Under the pieces are notes generated by a model. That model saw only the letters and a list, made by a program, of their open reading frames with translations. It had not been told where the DNA came from and searched no databases. From contig CAZLBV010000176.1 of NCBI GenBank assembly GCA_964557845.1, positions 1-5,407 on the forward strand: 5,407 nucleotides of DNA. Reading direction: 5' to 3'. Below, one piece after another: positions 5,062 through 5,407 of the stretch (the first letter of the stretch is position 1; every line of letters starts with the position of its first letter). The position numbers and the translations under genes were made by a program. The stretch is from CAZLBV01 sp964557845. Lineage in GTDB: Bacteria > Acidobacteriota > Aminicenantia > Aminicenantales > Aminicenantaceae.

Positions 5062-5407
5062 AAGATAAAAAAGCGGCTGAAAAAAACACCAGGTTAAATA
5101 CCGCTAATAGCATAAAATACACCAGAGTTTCTTTAAGCCTGTCGACCAGAGGTTCCTGCCGGTAAATAAAAGCCGGCCGGTCACTCATATCCACCGGCGT
5201 GTTCCAAGCATCAACCGCCGGATCCTGCCTCCGCATCTCACCTATTTTTCTTTCCCTATATTCTCCAAAAGAAGAGCTCCAGGCTACACGAAGGCGATCA
5301 AAATATTCCCTATTTTTCATTCCGGTTGAGGAAAGATCTGTTACCAGATAGACCAGATTTGACAGCGGTGAGATCATGGAAAGCATGCGGGAGAGCCTGG
5401 TCTGGGC
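5039..5407 (-). CDS. ABC-2 type transporter permease subunit (DUF3526-like), C-terminal end, 5'-truncated
   Basis: The frame is open to the right edge; seven more codons precede the first internal Met at 5386, so the start lies outside the window. The visible 122 residues fit the C-terminal half of ABC-2 permease subunits with a DUF3526 domain. They begin with an LSMISPLSN stretch after the preceding membrane domain, followed by a hydrophilic extracytoplasmic-type segment rich in charged and aromatic residues (YREPS-like here as YRQEPLVDRL). One strong membrane helix comes next (around VYFMLLAVFNLVFFSAAFL), then the family's typical end FIRYDVR. Such subunits usually act with an ATPase and another permease in export or membrane-maintenance transporters; the cargo is unknown. 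Because RYDVR is a family-typical terminus, the 23-base tail-to-tail overlap with the racemase gene looks genuine. Partner genes would lie to the right. Confidence 0.75.
   Translation of the reverse strand, partial: AQTRLSRMLSMISPLSNLVYLVTDLSSTGMKNREYFDRLRVAWSSSFGEYRERKIGEMRRQDPAVDAWNTPVDMSDRPAFIYRQEPLVDRLKETLVYFMLLAVFNLVFFSAAFLSFIRYDVR

Noticed and set aside
1..5407. CRISPR array, tRNA/rRNA genes, or a toxin-antitoxin or defence cassette
   Set aside because: There are no regularly spaced direct repeats, no cloverleaf-like segments and no proteins with defence-related motifs.

Overview
The window holds five protein-coding genes on the + strand, the first one partial, and a partial sixth gene that converges from the - strand at the right edge. 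There are no RNA genes, CRISPR arrays, transposase genes or recognisable defence genes. Base composition is roughly balanced inside the genes and strongly A/T-rich between them. Shine-Dalgarno sites are clear (AAGGAGG, AAAGGA, AGGA), so this is bacterial DNA. A nickel-pincer-dependent LarA-type racemase paired with an iron-type alcohol dehydrogenase suggests an anaerobic or fermentative lifestyle. The gene mix would fit an uncultured anaerobe such as a member of Desulfobacterota, Aminicenantes or Firmicutes, but the sequence does not decide between them.

Layout, left to right. (1) Bases 3-743 are the C-terminal beta-sandwich part of a CocE/NonD (PepX_C) serine hydrolase whose catalytic domain lies outside the window. 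(2) Bases 744-1062 are an A/T-rich intergenic region with two weak terminator-like hairpins, one further hairpin, a perfect 7-bp-arm palindrome just upstream of a plausible promoter, and a strong ribosome binding site. (3) Bases 1063-2202 are a likely two-gene unit: an exported metallo-beta-lactamase-fold hydrolase of the UlaG-like group and a 110-residue protein with three predicted membrane helices that I do not recognise. (4) Bases 2203-2401 are an intergenic region packed with inverted repeats built on the motif GGGACAGT. It resembles a REP/MITE-type palindromic element and ends next to a candidate promoter. (5) Bases 2402-5061 are a tightly coupled two-gene operon (1-base TAATG overlap): an iron-containing alcohol dehydrogenase-family enzyme followed by a LarA-family racemase that keeps every cofactor and catalytic residue I could align. 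(6) Bases 5039-5407, on the - strand, are the C-terminal end of an ABC-2 type permease subunit of the DUF3526 kind. It overlaps the end of the racemase gene tail to tail.

The most coherent biological unit is the dehydrogenase-racemase pair. Its simplest reading is a small catabolic module in which one enantiomer of a 2-hydroxyacid is epimerised and then oxidised, or the reverse. The substrate cannot be read from the sequence. The genes needed to make the LarA cofactor (larB, larC, larE) are not in the window. The feature least explained by ordinary annotation is the composite inverted-repeat block just upstream of that operon.
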